34,264 bases of DNA from Clostridia bacterium (GCA_030595925.1 JAUVLC010000017.1:1-34264), one strand, 5' to 3'; positions 1 through 8,569 are shown, counted from the first letter of the stretch. Translations and numbers: made by a program. Notes: a model not told the origin generated them from the sequence alone.

Positions 1-84
1 GGAAATCTTTTCCCTTGTGACCAACGGTTTATAGTTGATTCTTCTTTTGAAGTAAGTATGATACGTTCGGTTATGTTCATTCAT
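1..84 (-). CDS. partial small ORF, unidentified
   Basis: An open frame of 28 codons starts with ATG at 84 on the minus strand and runs off the window edge without a stop. It begins MNEHNRTYHT and is rich in basic and aromatic residues. A second frame starting at 80 is also open, so the reading frame is uncertain. No family is recognised. It is divergent from the serine peptidase gene to its right. Confidence 0.25.
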   Translation of the reverse strand, partial: MNEHNRTYHTYFKRRINYKPLVTREKIS

Positions 85-144
85 AATATTATATAAAACA
101 AATTTTCTAATGTCAAGTTATTTATGTAACACCACACTAGTGCA

Positions 145-1191
145 TTGAGTAAACGAATACCAGATATTGTACTTAGTATGGATGATTATTACCTAATTTT
201 TGATATGTTAAACAGAAAGAATTTAAATAAACTTGATTTTTATATTGAGACACCTGGTGGTAGTGGTGAAGCTGCTGAAGAAATTGTTGGGTTTTTGCGA
301 AATAAATTTCAAAATGTGTCTTTCATTGTTTCTGGTGAAGCTAAAAGTGCAGGGACATTAATAGTATTATCTGGGGATGAAATTTTTATGACAGATAGTG
401 GTAGTTTGGGACCGATAGATGCTCAGGTTAAAATTGGAAGAGGTGTAATATCAGCTTATGATTATATTGAATGGGTAAAAGAAAAGAGGGAAGAAGCTGA
501 AAAAATTGGAAAATTAAATCCATTTGATGCAACTATGGTTGCTCAGATTAGTCCCGGAGAAATTAGCGGAGTATATCACTCTTTACACTTTGCTAAAGAT
601 TTGGTTGTAGAATGGTTAACAAAATATAAATTTAAAAACTGGAATATCACTGAAACAAAAAAAGTAAAAGTAAATGAAAAGAAGAAAAGAGAACAAGCCA
701 GAGAGATAGCAGAACAGTTAACAGATCATTCCAAATGGAGAAGTCATGGGAGATCTATTAAAATATCGGATCTAAGAGATATTGGATTAAAAATAAATAG
801 AATAGAGGACGATCCTTCTTTGGCAGAAATTGTATATAGAATACAGACAATTATTAGGTTATTATATGTTAGCACAAGTGCTTATAAAATTTTTGCAACA
901 TCAGAGGAAAAAATTCTTAAAGAAGCAATCCCAATAAATAAGTCGCTTAAAATACCAAAGGGGGAACCCGTTGTTGTCGAAATAGAACCAAAGTGTCCAA
1001 AATGCGGAAAGATTTATAACCTTTACGCAAAATTTGTTTCAGATCCTAAGATTGATGAAGATTTTAGAAAGAAAAAAAGAGTGGCATTTCCCAAAGATAG
1101 TAAGTTAAAATGCAAATGTGGTTTTGAAATTGATTTAAGTGGAATAAGAAATGAAATTGAAATAAAAACAGGTAAGAAAATTATAACCTAA
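145..1191 (+). CDS. ClpP-class serine peptidase, SDH_sah-type
   Basis: This is a probable cytosolic serine peptidase of the ClpP/crotonase-like fold (serine dehydrogenase proteinase type). The oxyanion-loop motif ETPGG lies at residues 35-39. The nucleophile is expected at Ser68 in GEAKSAGT, followed by a conserved GSLGPIDAQ stretch at 86-94. A zinc-ribbon-like C-terminus carries CPKC (284-287) and CKC (323-325). No signal peptide or membrane segment is seen. The only available start is TTG at 145, without a clear ribosome site and 15 nt after an in-frame stop. Family members usually have more sequence before the ETPGG motif, so the 5' end may be truncated. Function beyond peptidase is inferred. 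A 58-codon gene follows 11 nt downstream and is probably co-transcribed. Confidence 0.75.
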   Translation: MSKRIPDIVLSMDDYYLIFDMLNRKNLNKLDFYIETPGGSGEAAEEIVGFLRNKFQNVSFIVSGEAKSAGTLIVLSGDEIFMTDSGSLGPIDAQVKIGRGVISAYDYIEWVKEKREEAEKIGKLNPFDATMVAQISPGEISGVYHSLHFAKDLVVEWLTKYKFKNWNITETKKVKVNEKKKREQAREIAEQLTDHSKWRSHGRSIKISDLRDIGLKINRIEDDPSLAEIVYRIQTIIRLLYVSTSAYKIFATSEEKILKEAIPINKSLKIPKGEPVVVEIEPKCPKCGKIYNLYAKFVSDPKIDEDFRKKKRVAFPKDSKLKCKCGFEIDLSGIRNEIEIKTGKKIIT

Positions 1192-1202
1192 GGAGACTAA
1201 AA

Positions 1203-1379
1203 ATGAAACGATCGGTTCAAAATAAAACAAAAGAGGAAGAAAAATTAATCACTTTTTTGGCGCGTACGAAAGATGGAAAGTATGCTCCAATTGAGAAAAG
1301 TTCTTTACAGCACACAAGAATGAAGGAAGAAACGGACACAACGGAAACAGATGAAGAATATTATTACAGTGTAAGTTAG
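1203..1379 (+). CDS. small hypothetical protein (58 aa)
   Basis: ATG at 1203 is preceded at good distance by AGGAG (1191-1195), which overlaps the stop of the peptidase gene, so the two are translationally linked. The product is charged, begins MKRSVQNKTK and ends in an acidic, tyrosine-rich tail (EEYYYSVS). No domain is recognised. It could be a partner or substrate of the upstream peptidase, but nothing beyond adjacency supports that. Confidence 0.55.
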   Translation: MKRSVQNKTKEEEKLITFLARTKDGKYAPIEKSSLQHTRMKEETDTTETDEEYYYSVS

Positions 1380-1474
1380 TTTATCTCATAAATCCTAAAC
1401 TTCTCACCCCAAACACTCCGTTTCATTTTGTTTAATGTATGTTCCTTCACCAAATAATTTTTTGTTAACACTTA

Positions 1475-1506
1475 AACAGGGAACGGTCGGTTAACCGTTC
1501 CCTGTT
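1475..1506. terminator. strong hairpin between convergent small genes
   Basis: AACAGGGAACGG (1475-1486) pairs perfectly with CCGTTCCCTGTT (1495-1506) over 12 bp, with an 8-nt loop. It lies between the ends of a plus-strand gene (stop 1379) and a minus-strand gene (stop 1532), as a bidirectional terminator would. There is no clean U-tract on either side, so termination is inferred from position and stem strength. Confidence 0.5.
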
Positions 1507-1531
1507 GGCACTCAAAAAACCCTTGACACCA

Positions 1532-1699
1532 TTAAGAACAAATTTCTTTAATCCATAACTTTAGAAGCTTAATTCGTTTTTGAATGCTTTCTTCTTTCTT
1601 TTGCTCACCAGGCAATGCTTTTAATCCTGCCAATTCCCTTTTGGCATCTTCACAATTATCAGGGGTATCATCAGAAAAACAATTAGAATAAAAAGACAT
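1532..1699 (-). CDS. small hypothetical protein (55 aa)
   Basis: ATG at 1699 (minus strand) has an excellent ribosome site, AAAGGAGG, about 9 nt upstream, and the frame closes with TAA at 1534-1532. The product begins MSFYSNCFSDDTPDNCEDAK. It has three cysteines (two near the N-terminus, one at the third-last residue) and a lysine/glutamate-rich helical middle. No family is recognised. The ribosome site argues that it is a real gene. It converges on the 58-aa gene, with a strong hairpin between them. Confidence 0.5.
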   Translation of the reverse strand: MSFYSNCFSDDTPDNCEDAKRELAGLKALPGEQKKEESIQKRIKLLKLWIKEICS

Positions 1700-1929
1700 A
1701 TTATTTAACCTCCTTTCTATAAATTTTTTGAAAAAATGGTATATTTATAAATAAAATAGTATATCCATTAATACACAAAATTGTGCTATCTTTTCTTGTC
1801 AATCTTTTCAAAGAACAAAACATTTTTCAGTCTCTACTATATATTATACAGTTAAATTTTTAAAACTTGATAAGAATGTTTAGATATGCTATATTTCTGA
1901 TAACAATCCAACAAAAAAGGAGACTCTCC

Positions 1930-2019
1930 ATGGTAAAACTAACCACAAAAATTTTTGGCAAAGAATACAAATTTGAAATTACAAAAGCCTTGGTCAAACA
2001 ACGAAAGAGGCAACTATAA
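1930..2019 (+). CDS. possible 29-aa small protein
   Basis: ATG at 1930 follows an AAAAAAGGAG ribosome site at 1913-1922 with about 7 nt spacing, and TAA closes the frame at 2019. The predicted peptide, starting MVKLTTKIFGKEYKFEITKA, is basic and resembles a single beta-hairpin plus helix. It could equally be the start of a decayed gene. The surrounding roughly 500 bp hold nothing else convincing. Confidence 0.25.
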   Translation: MVKLTTKIFGKEYKFEITKALVKQRKRQL

Positions 2020-2205
2020 AACAACTAACCACCACACCAAAACCAAAGGAAAAATAAATCATAATACCACGTCTGTAAATGTTCCAAAAAACAAACTTTT
2101 CTATTGACTTTATGCTTGCATAGTCTCTAAAAATATGATATTTTAAGGAAACGAAAATTTGAGAAAAGGGAACTTGTTGTTCCCTATATACCCGGGAGGG
2201 ATTAA

Positions 2206-3537
2206 ATGAATAAGTTTAAAAAAATAATTATTTCTATTTGTTTTTTTGTTTGTAGTTTGTGTCTTTTTTCTTTAAATGCGGAAGAAGCTATCGATAGTAC
2301 TGATTCCCCTAAGGATTTATTAAAACCGGTTTATGTAGTAAACGTTGAGGGGGTAATCGATCCTGTAGTAGCCCGTTATGTAAATAGAGCTATAAATCGT
2401 GCAGAAGAAGAGAATGCACAGTGTTTAATTATTCAGATGGATACCCCCGGCGGTTTAGTTGAGTCGATGCGCACGATCGTTTTGAAAATGGAAAATAGTA
2501 GTATCCCCATAGTTGTTTATATTACTCCCATAGGGGCAAGGGCTGCTTCAGCCGGGGTTTTTATTACTATGGCCAGTGATGTTGCGGTAATGGCTCCGGG
2601 AACACATATTGGCTCTGCCCATCCGGTAAGTATGGGGAAAAAAATGGATGAGGAAATGGTTAAGAAAGCAGTTAATGATTTAGTTAGTTTTATCATTAAC
2701 CGGGCTAAAAGCCACAAGCGGAATGAAGAATGGGCGGAAAATTCAGTAAGAGAAAGTGTTTCTGTAACGGTTGAAGAGGCTCTTACCTTAAAAGTCGTAG
2801 ATTTTCAGGCCAAGGACTTTAAACAACTTTTAGAAAAATTAGAAGGCAGGGAAATAGTAAAAAAAGATGAGAAAAGTACTTTACATCCCCTTAAGGCTGT
2901 CATAAAATATTTAGATATGACCTTCAGGGAGAGATTTTTGCATACATTGGCTAATCCTAATATTGCTTATATTTTAATGATTTTTGGAATATATGGGATA
3001 ATTTATGAATTTCATTCCCCCGGGGTCGGGTTTGCCGGGACGGTAGGAGGGGTTTGTCTTATTTTAGCTTTTTTTTCTTTGCAAATTCTTCCGGTAAATT
3101 TAGCCGGTGTGTTTTTAATAATATTAGGTATAGTTTTTTTAATCTTAGAGCTCTGGATAACCAGCTATGGAATATTGGCTATGGGAGGAATAGTTTCTTT
3201 TGTGATTGGGTCTTTTATTTTAGTGGACTCTCCGGAATCTGCTGAATTTTACCGTATTTCGGTAACGTTAATTCTTTCTTTAGCCGTTACTACTTTTTTA
3301 TTTTTTGCTTTTGCCATTAGTGCTGCTTTGAAATTGCGGCGGAGTAAACCTGTTACGGGAAAAGAAGGATTTATAGGAAAAATAGGATATGCGAAAACTA
3401 AAATTGCACCGGAAGGAATGGTTTTTGTGGAAGGAGAATATTGGTCAGCTCAATCGGAAGAGGGGGTGATACAAAAAGGGGAAAAAGTTGAAGTAATCAG
3501 TATTGCAGGACAACTTTTGAAAGTAAAAAAAATATAA
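2206..3537 (+). CDS. nfeD: NfeD-family membrane-bound serine protease
   Basis: This is a long-form NfeD: an exported ClpP-class serine protease domain fused to membrane helices and a C-terminal OB-fold. Residues 1-25 form a signal peptide. Residues 40-210 are the protease domain, with TPGG at 80-83 and the nucleophile Ser115 in ARAASAGVF. Lysines near 153-154 lie at the spacing expected for the Ser-Lys dyad of archaeal 1510-N. About four hydrophobic segments span 250-375. The last 60 residues form the NfeD OB-fold ([13 protein letters not shown] onward). The ATG has a GGGAGGG ribosome site. A slipin gene follows after 14 nt; this NfeD-stomatin pairing is conserved in bacteria and archaea, where the protease can cleave the stomatin C-terminus. 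The role is membrane quality control or microdomain organisation, by family knowledge. Confidence 0.92.
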   Translation: MNKFKKIIISICFFVCSLCLFSLNAEEAIDSTDSPKDLLKPVYVVNVEGVIDPVVARYVNRAINRAEEENAQCLIIQMDTPGGLVESMRTIVLKMENSSIPIVVYITPIGARAASAGVFITMASDVAVMAPGTHIGSAHPVSMGKKMDEEMVKKAVNDLVSFIINRAKSHKRNEEWAENSVRESVSVTVEEALTLKVVDFQAKDFKQLLEKLEGREIVKKDEKSTLHPLKAVIKYLDMTFRERFLHTLANPNIAYILMIFGIYGIIYEFHSPGVGFAGTVGGVCLILAFFSLQILPVNLAGVFLIILGIVFLILELWITSYGILAMGGIVSFVIGSFILVDSPESAEFYRISVTLILSLAVTTFLFFAFAISAALKLRRSKPVTGKEGFIGKIGYAKTKIAPEGMVFVEGEYWSAQSEEGVIQKGEKVEVISIAGQLLKVKKI

Positions 3538-3551
3538 GGAGGATTAGGTTT

Positions 3552-4295
3552 ATGGGTGGGTTAATGTATGGTTTGTTTATTGTAGGTATTGTTATTTTAG
3601 TTAACGCGGTAAAAGTTATCAGAGAGTATGAGAGAGCAGTAATTTTTAGGTTGGGTCGTTTGTTGCCGGAACCTAAAGGACCGGGATTATTTATAATTAT
3701 TCCGTTTATAGACAAAATTGAAAGGATAAATTTGAGAGTGATAACTATGGATGTTCCTGAACAGGAGATAATTACTAAAGACAATGTTACCGTAAAGGTA
3801 AATGCAGTGGTTTATTTCCGGGTAATGAATCCTAATAATGCGGTGACCAAGGTAAATAATTATTTTCATGCAACATCCTTAATTGCTCAAACAACCCTGC
3901 GTAGTGTATTGGGGGGAGTGGAATTGGATGCGTTGCTTTCCGAAAGAGAATCAATTAACCAGAAACTGCAGAAGGTAGTGGATGAATTGACTGATCCCTG
4001 GGGTATTAAAGTGAGTGTGGTAGAAATAAAAGATGTGGAATTACCCGAAGTAATGAAGCGGGCGATGGCGAAACAAGCTGAAGCGGAAAGAGACAGAAGG
4101 GCTAAGGTTATTGCTGCAGAGGCGGAATATCAGGCCTCGGAAAAGCTTTCTATGGCGGCAAAAGTAATAGAGGAAACCGGAGTAGCAATACAGTTAAGAT
4201 ATTTACAAACTCTAAAAGAAATTGCTGCGGAAAATAATTCCACTACTATTTTCCCTATCCCCATAGATTTATTTAAACAATTTATAAAAAAATAA
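3552..4295 (+). CDS. SPFH/Band 7 slipin (stomatin-like) protein
   Basis: This is a membrane-anchored scaffold protein of the stomatin/prohibitin superfamily. A hydrophobic N-terminal hairpin (residues 3-20) is followed by the signature [14 protein letters not shown] (about 23-36). The SPFH domain runs to about residue 165 (for example [18 protein letters not shown]), then a charged coiled coil rich in Ala/Glu/Lys and a short C-terminal tail ([12 protein letters not shown]). The length of 247 aa is typical. ATG at 3552 has an AAGGAGG ribosome site that overlaps the end of nfeD. It acts with the upstream protease, forming oligomers at the inner membrane. No regulatory site of its own is seen, so it is expected to be read from the nfeD promoter. 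Confidence 0.92.
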   Translation: MGGLMYGLFIVGIVILVNAVKVIREYERAVIFRLGRLLPEPKGPGLFIIIPFIDKIERINLRVITMDVPEQEIITKDNVTVKVNAVVYFRVMNPNNAVTKVNNYFHATSLIAQTTLRSVLGGVELDALLSERESINQKLQKVVDELTDPWGIKVSVVEIKDVELPEVMKRAMAKQAEAERDRRAKVIAAEAEYQASEKLSMAAKVIEETGVAIQLRYLQTLKEIAAENNSTTIFPIPIDLFKQFIKK

Positions 4296-4389
4296 ATCTG
4301 AACAAGTACATTTTTTAACGGCTAATCTAATGTAGGGGTGATATTCCTCCAAACAGATGGCGGACAAGTGGTCGCCCAAAAGACTTAAA

Positions 4390-4407
4390 GGGTGGGCAAG
4401 CCCACCC
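4390..4407. repeat. perfect GC-rich hairpin in repeat-rich spacer
   Basis: GGGTGGGC and GCCCACCC form a perfect 8-bp stem around an AA loop. This GC-rich patch (about 4333-4415) stands out from its AT-rich surroundings and looks like a decayed dispersed palindromic element. The spacer 4296-4826 holds no believable gene: only this patch, the 139-bp palindromic element and the heptamer array. Confidence 0.5.
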
Positions 4408-4482
4408 CTGCGCGAAAAATTTGCGATATCGTTTAAAACACATTGTGCTTTCATTATTTAGTTTGTAGTTGTTCCATTTAGA

Positions 4483-4621
4483 GATTGTTGAAAAAGGACT
4501 TTTTGTCTCTGTCTTTGCGAGCCCCTAAGGGCGAAGCAATCTCATTCTTTGACGAGAACGACAAGATTGCTTCGTCGTTTCTCTCCTCGCAACGACACCT
4601 TCGAAGAGTTTTTCAACAATC
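4483..4621. repeat. 139-bp palindromic element with 13-bp terminal inverted repeats (MITE/REP-like)
   Basis: GATTGTTGAAAAA (4483-4495) and TTTTTCAACAATC (4609-4621) are perfect 13-bp terminal inverted repeats. Inside, CGAAGCAATCT (near 4532) is mirrored by AGATTGCTTCG (near 4565). The element is non-coding and more GC-rich than its surroundings. A partial relative with GCGAG followed by ACGAAGCAATCTA occurs near 26655. It fits a small non-autonomous mobile element or REP-type palindrome; no clear target duplication flanks it. Confidence 0.65.
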
Positions 4622-4738
4622 GCTTTATGGAGCTGTCTTTTCATATTTATTCTTTGTCGTTAACTTATAATTCATAACTATTAACTTATAACTGTAGTTT
4701 CTGTTTCTGTGCCTTTGTGCCTGTCTTTGTCTGTTGTC

Positions 4739-4787
4739 TATGGACTATGGACTGTGGACTGTGGACTATCGACTGTGGACTATGGAC
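4739..4787 (+). repeat. heptanucleotide tandem array (7 copies)
   Basis: Seven consecutive 7-bp units follow TRTSGAC: TATGGAC x2, TGTGGAC x2, TATCGAC, TGTGGAC, TATGGAC. The array sits 40 bp before the RNase HIII start and resembles the short tandemly repeated heptamers of cyanobacterial genomes. Copy number could vary between strains. Confidence 0.85.
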
Positions 4788-4826
4788 TTAACTTTTAACC
4801 CGTAATTTTAATGAAAAGGATTTTTA

Positions 4827-5480
4827 ATGATAAAAGGAACATCTTCAAGTTGGATAGGAACAGATGAGTCGGGAAAAGGGGATTATTTTGGCCCATTGGT
4901 GATTGCCGGGTTCTATATTGAAAAAACCCGCATAAAGGAATTAACCGAATTAGGGGTGCGGGATAGTAAACGAATAACCTCGGATAATGTTATGAATAAA
5001 ATAAGCAATTCTTTGCGTAAAATGAATAGTCATTATTCTATTGTTGTTATCGGCCCGGAAAAATATAACGAGTTGTATGGTAAAATAAAGAATCTTAATC
5101 GTTTACTGGCCTGGGGGCATGCCCGGGTAATAGAAAATTTACTTGATAAGGTGGATTGTGAAAAGGTAGTTACCGACCAATTTGGTGATAAAAAGTTTGT
5201 TGTAGACGCACTGATGAAAAAAGGGAAAAAGGTTTTTTTAGAGTTAAGGCCCAGGGCGGAAGATGATTTAGCCGTAGCTGCTGCTTCCATTTTAGCCCGG
5301 GCGGAATTTATTAAAAGGATGCAAGCCCTGTCACAGGAAATCGGCACTGATTTGCCGCGGGGTGCTTCTTCCCTGGTGGAGGAAAAAGCACGGTTTTTGG
5401 TTCAAAAACATGGTCCGGAAATATTAAATAAAGTTGCTAAAATGCATTTTAAAACAACAAAAAAAATTATACAACAATAA
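4827..5480 (+). CDS. rnhC: ribonuclease HIII, short form without N-terminal domain
   Basis: The enzyme cleaves the RNA strand of RNA-DNA hybrids (R-loops, primers, misinserted ribonucleotides) in the cytosol. The motif GTDESGKGDYFGPLV at residues 11-25 carries catalytic Asp13 and Glu14. Asp117 (in VVTDQFG) and Asp147 (in RAEDDLAVAAA) complete the DEDD set at the spacing known for RNase HIII. The conserved RDSKRIT motif lies at 45-51. Typical RNase HIII is about 300 aa with a TBP-like substrate-binding N-terminal domain. This protein starts only ten residues before the catalytic motif, and the sequence upstream is repeat DNA, so that domain is absent. ATG at 4827 follows AAAAGGA. The start of the following helicase gene lies within 40 nt, suggesting a shared transcript. 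Confidence 0.92.
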   Translation: MIKGTSSSWIGTDESGKGDYFGPLVIAGFYIEKTRIKELTELGVRDSKRITSDNVMNKISNSLRKMNSHYSIVVIGPEKYNELYGKIKNLNRLLAWGHARVIENLLDKVDCEKVVTDQFGDKKFVVDALMKKGKKVFLELRPRAEDDLAVAAASILARAEFIKRMQALSQEIGTDLPRGASSLVEEKARFLVQKHGPEILNKVAKMHFKTTKKIIQQ

Positions 5481-5519
5481 GGGGACGGAGTTGAGTTGGT
5501 TGACTCAAGAGGCTTAAAA

Positions 5520-8312
5520 ATGGGAGAGAAAAAAGTCGTTTACATTACGGGGCCTCCCGGATCAGGAAAAACTGATTACCTTTATAAAAATCTAAAAGAA
5601 ATAATAAAAAGCAAAAAGGCAAAACCTGAGGAAATTCTTTTTTTTACTTTTAATGATAAGATAGCCGAAGAAGTAAAAGAAAAGCTTATTAAATGGACGC
5701 AGGAAGGATTTGCCGAACTCTGGATTAATAGTTTTTCTTCTTTTTGTAAAAAAATCCTTAGAGATAATTATTATCAGTTATCCGCCTTACCGCAAAAAAC
5801 ATTTCTTGGCCCTAATTTTCAGATAATCGGAGGGATGGAAGAAAAATTAGTTCTTAAAAGAATCTTGGAAGAAACTTCTCTTGATTTAAAATTTTATGCT
5901 AAGGCAAAGTCTTCTGTTTTTTTTATTAATGAAATGGTAAACTTTGTTGATTTAATGAAACAAAATCTCCATAAACTTGAACGGCTGAAAGACGAAGGCG
6001 GAAAATTTGCGGAATTAGAAAAAATTTTTTATAAATATAATACTCAACTTCACAAAAGTGATTATCTGGATCTTCGCGATCTTACCCTGCAGACAATTGA
6101 TTTATTTAAAGGAAGAAAGGATGTATTTGAGACCTATAAAAATAAATTCAAGTATGTTTTAGTGGATGATTTTGAGGATATTGATTATCAGCAATTTCGA
6201 CTCCTGCAAATTTTTGCTGATGATAAAAGTAACCTCATAATAGCCGGAAACGTTAGTGAAAGTATTTTTTCTTTTCGGGGAGCAAGACCGGAAGAAATAA
6301 AGAAAAAATTTATTCAGCAATTCAATCCGCAGGTTATAAACATTTCCCCTAAATCAAATATTTCCCCGGTTGAAATTTTACCTTATAAATTTGATACCGG
6401 AAAAGAAGAAAGTTTTTTTATTGCCCGCCGGATCTATAAATTAATAAGAGAAAAAAATAAAAAAGGAGAAGCCTTATGTTATAAGGATTTTCTTGTTCTT
6501 TCCCGGGATATAGGGAAAGAGATAGATAGTTTAGTCAATGCGTTGTCGTTTTACCGGATTCCCTGTACAGTACTGGGGGGAACAGGGTTTTTCAAGCAAT
6601 CGGTAATTATTACTCTTATTTCCGTTTTACAGGTAATATATAAATTTAAGAAGAAAACCCTTTCTAATTTTCATATTATTTGGGCCCTAACTACGTTAAA
6701 TTTCTGCATAGATAAAGTAGATATGGAAAGATTGGTTACGTTGAGTGAGAAAAAAAATAAAAACCTGTTGGAAATTTTTGGAGAATTGAAAAATTCTTCG
6801 TTTCCTTATTTAAAAACCCGGACCCGGGATATCCTTGCTGAATTTGTAGAGAAAATAAAAGAGTTTCAACAAAGTAAAACAGAAAAATCGCTGGAAGAAA
6901 TTCTCTATAAAATATATTTGGATTTTGGTTTTCTTCTGCAAAGTAGAGATGATAAAAAAATAGCCGGACAGCTTAATTATTTTAATGAAATAATTAAAAA
7001 ATATCAAAGAATAGAAAACCGGTTTTCCGGCAAAAAACTGGACTTTGACAAGTTTATGGAGAACTTGCAGGGATTGATGTCTTCATACGGACGGGAATTA
7101 GGTATTCAATTGGAAGAAGAAGAGGATGCTGTAAAAATAATGACGGTCCAGCAGGCTAAGGGAAAATTTTTTAAGGTAGTGTTTGTTACCGGATTAGTGG
7201 AAGGGAAATTTCCCAGGCAATATAAAGAGGATCTTCTTTTAAATAATAAGGAAAAAGAATTTTTAGGGCTTAAGCCGTTAATAAAATCAGTAGAGTATAT
7301 AAAAGAGGAAGAAAAGATTTTTCAGGTCGCTCTCAGCCGGGCAAGGAATATGCTCTATTTAACCTGTGCAAAAAGATATGATTCACAAAGAGAGCAAGAA
7401 ATATCCGGATTGCTGGTGGATTTTTTAGAAAAAGAGGGAAAAAAATTTCTTTCGGTTGATGAAGAAATTTTGACTTATGATGATTTACTGGGATTGCTTT
7501 TGCGTGACGGTCCAAATATGGAACTTGAAGAATGTTTAAAAAAAGATAGAAATAAATTTTTGTTTTACCAATGGATTAAAGAAAAATACTCGCTTGCGAA
7601 CTTGTATGATAAAGTTGAATTACCTCAAAATTTTTATTTTACCCCTTCCAAAATAAAGACATACCTTGATTGTCCCGCTAAATTCTTTTTTCGGTATTGT
7701 TTGAATATTTTTAGTCCTCCTCAACCTGCCCTTTTTTTAGGCATAGTAATTCATCGGATACTGGAGTTGTTTCATAAAGAGTATGTGACTCCGGCACAAT
7801 TACAGGATAAGGCAATAGCCCGTAATTTAGATGGAATAGTCAGGAAGGTTTGGCGGGAAGAAGCAAAAAATTTTGAAACCAGGTTTGAAAAAAAGATATA
7901 CGAGCAGGAAATATATAATATTTTAGCCCGTTATCTAAAATTGGAAAAAACAAGAACTTTTTTGAAGATATCAAAATGTGAAGTACCTTTTAAGTGGGAG
8001 ACGGAAGGATTTCGCTTTAAAGGAAGAATAGACAGGATAGATATAACCGAGGATTCTTCCTGTGAATTGCTCGATTATAAAACTACCAAAGCGTTTGCTT
8101 ATCAGGGAGATACCCTTTGGAACAAATGGATTAAAGGAAAAACAGATTTTCAGCCGGTAATTTACTTGTTGGGGGCAAAAGAAATTGTAGAGGATAAAGT
8201 TTGTGCGTTTAGTATTTATTGGTTAAAGAAAAAAACCGGTAATGATTTTAAAACAACACTCAGGATATTAACTGACGGGGAAAAGGAACCCGCTCAGAAT
8301 AAAAACAAATAA
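5520..8312 (+). CDS. UvrD/AddB-like helicase-nuclease (C-terminus frameshifted)
   Basis: This is one half of a probable AddAB/AdnAB-type double-strand-break resection machine. From the ATG at 5520, Walker A GPPGSGKT is at residues 11-18. A motif II relative (VLVDDFEDID) lies near 215 and a motif III relative (SESIFSFRGARPE) near 250. A motif VI relative (VALSRARN) lies near 610. The C-terminal PD-(D/E)XK nuclease begins with the first Fe-S cysteine in YLDCPAKFFF (about 717), and its catalytic core is GRIDRIDI plus ELLDYKT (about 840-860). The ORF ends at 8312, but the family's last three Fe-S cysteines are encoded just downstream in the -1 frame (entry at 8303-8455). A TTG at 5496 is in frame; ATG 5520, preceded by AGAGG, is preferred. 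The paralogue at 8983 is the likely partner. Confidence 0.85.
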   Translation: MGEKKVVYITGPPGSGKTDYLYKNLKEIIKSKKAKPEEILFFTFNDKIAEEVKEKLIKWTQEGFAELWINSFSSFCKKILRDNYYQLSALPQKTFLGPNFQIIGGMEEKLVLKRILEETSLDLKFYAKAKSSVFFINEMVNFVDLMKQNLHKLERLKDEGGKFAELEKIFYKYNTQLHKSDYLDLRDLTLQTIDLFKGRKDVFETYKNKFKYVLVDDFEDIDYQQFRLLQIFADDKSNLIIAGNVSESIFSFRGARPEEIKKKFIQQFNPQVINISPKSNISPVEILPYKFDTGKEESFFIARRIYKLIREKNKKGEALCYKDFLVLSRDIGKEIDSLVNALSFYRIPCTVLGGTGFFKQSVIITLISVLQVIYKFKKKTLSNFHIIWALTTLNFCIDKVDMERLVTLSEKKNKNLLEIFGELKNSSFPYLKTRTRDILAEFVEKIKEFQQSKTEKSLEEILYKIYLDFGFLLQSRDDKKIAGQLNYFNEIIKKYQRIENRFSGKKLDFDKFMENLQGLMSSYGRELGIQLEEEEDAVKIMTVQQAKGKFFKVVFVTGLVEGKFPRQYKEDLLLNNKEKEFLGLKPLIKSVEYIKEEEKIFQVALSRARNMLYLTCAKRYDSQREQEISGLLVDFLEKEGKKFLSVDEEILTYDDLLGLLLRDGPNMELEECLKKDRNKFLFYQWIKEKYSLANLYDKVELPQNFYFTPSKIKTYLDCPAKFFFRYCLNIFSPPQPALFLGIVIHRILELFHKEYVTPAQLQDKAIARNLDGIVRKVWREEAKNFETRFEKKIYEQEIYNILARYLKLEKTRTFLKISKCEVPFKWETEGFRFKGRIDRIDITEDSSCELLDYKTTKAFAYQGDTLWNKWIKGKTDFQPVIYLLGAKEIVEDKVCAFSIYWLKKKTGNDFKTTLRILTDGEKEPAQNKNK

Positions 8313-8455
8313 AATGGCTCAGTACTTCGGAATTGGAAGAATCTAAAGAAAGTTTATTGCAGATTAGCAGGGAAATTATGGAGGGGGAATATAAGCCTAA
8401 ACAGGGATTTAATACCTGTAAAAATTGTGATTTCCGCTGGCTTTGCGAATCCTGA
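8303..8455 (+). pseudogene. out-of-frame C-terminus of the upstream helicase-nuclease (Fe-S motif)
   Basis: In the -1 frame relative to the upstream gene, an open stretch reads KWLSTSELEESKES and ends TCKNCDFRWLCES before TGA at 8453. C-x2-C-x5-C is exactly the Fe-S triad expected at the end of AddB-type nucleases, and the fourth cysteine lies in the upstream frame. Adding one A to the A-run around 8301-8305 joins the frames without a stop. This is therefore a one-base loss, either a sequencing error or a real mutation. Confidence 0.8.
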
Positions 8456-8483
8456 GGCCCGGGATAATAAAAATATGAAAAGT

Positions 8484-8520
8484 AATTTCCCCCTTTGAAA
8501 AAGGGGGTTAGGGGGATTTA
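8484..8520 (+). repeat. left copy of C-run/G-run inverted repeat
   Basis: The sequence runs from a C5 block through TTTGAAAAAGGGGG to TTAGGGGGATTTA. Its reverse complement matches 8785-8820 over most of about 35 bp. It is also locally self-complementary (CCCCCTTT with AAAGGGGG). Such elements commonly sit beside or inside DUF559 genes. Confidence 0.75.
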
Positions 8521-8569
8521 GATAAAAGACGGTTAAAGACAAAGACAAACTTTCACTGTCTCTTCACCT

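Noticed and set aside
2104-2139. Promoter candidate before nfeD (TTGACT then TATGAT)
   Set aside because: The spacing is 24 nt and the hexamer at 17 nt spacing (CTAAAA) is poor, so it is not reported as a promoter.
3054-3245. 63-codon plus-strand ORF inside nfeD
   Set aside because: It is an out-of-frame shadow of the nfeD transmembrane region, with no start context.
4485-4670. 61-codon plus-strand ORF over the palindromic element
   Set aside because: It lies almost entirely on the inverted-repeat element, has no ribosome site and no protein-like composition.
4739-4787. Heptamer array considered as a CRISPR array
   Set aside because: Units are contiguous 7-mers without spacers, and no cas genes are present.
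8296-8312. Programmed -1 frameshifting site in the first helicase gene
   Set aside because: The heptamer TAAAAAC is not a proper X-XXY-YYZ slippery site, and two other genes show the same one-base loss at homopolymers, so a missing base is more likely.
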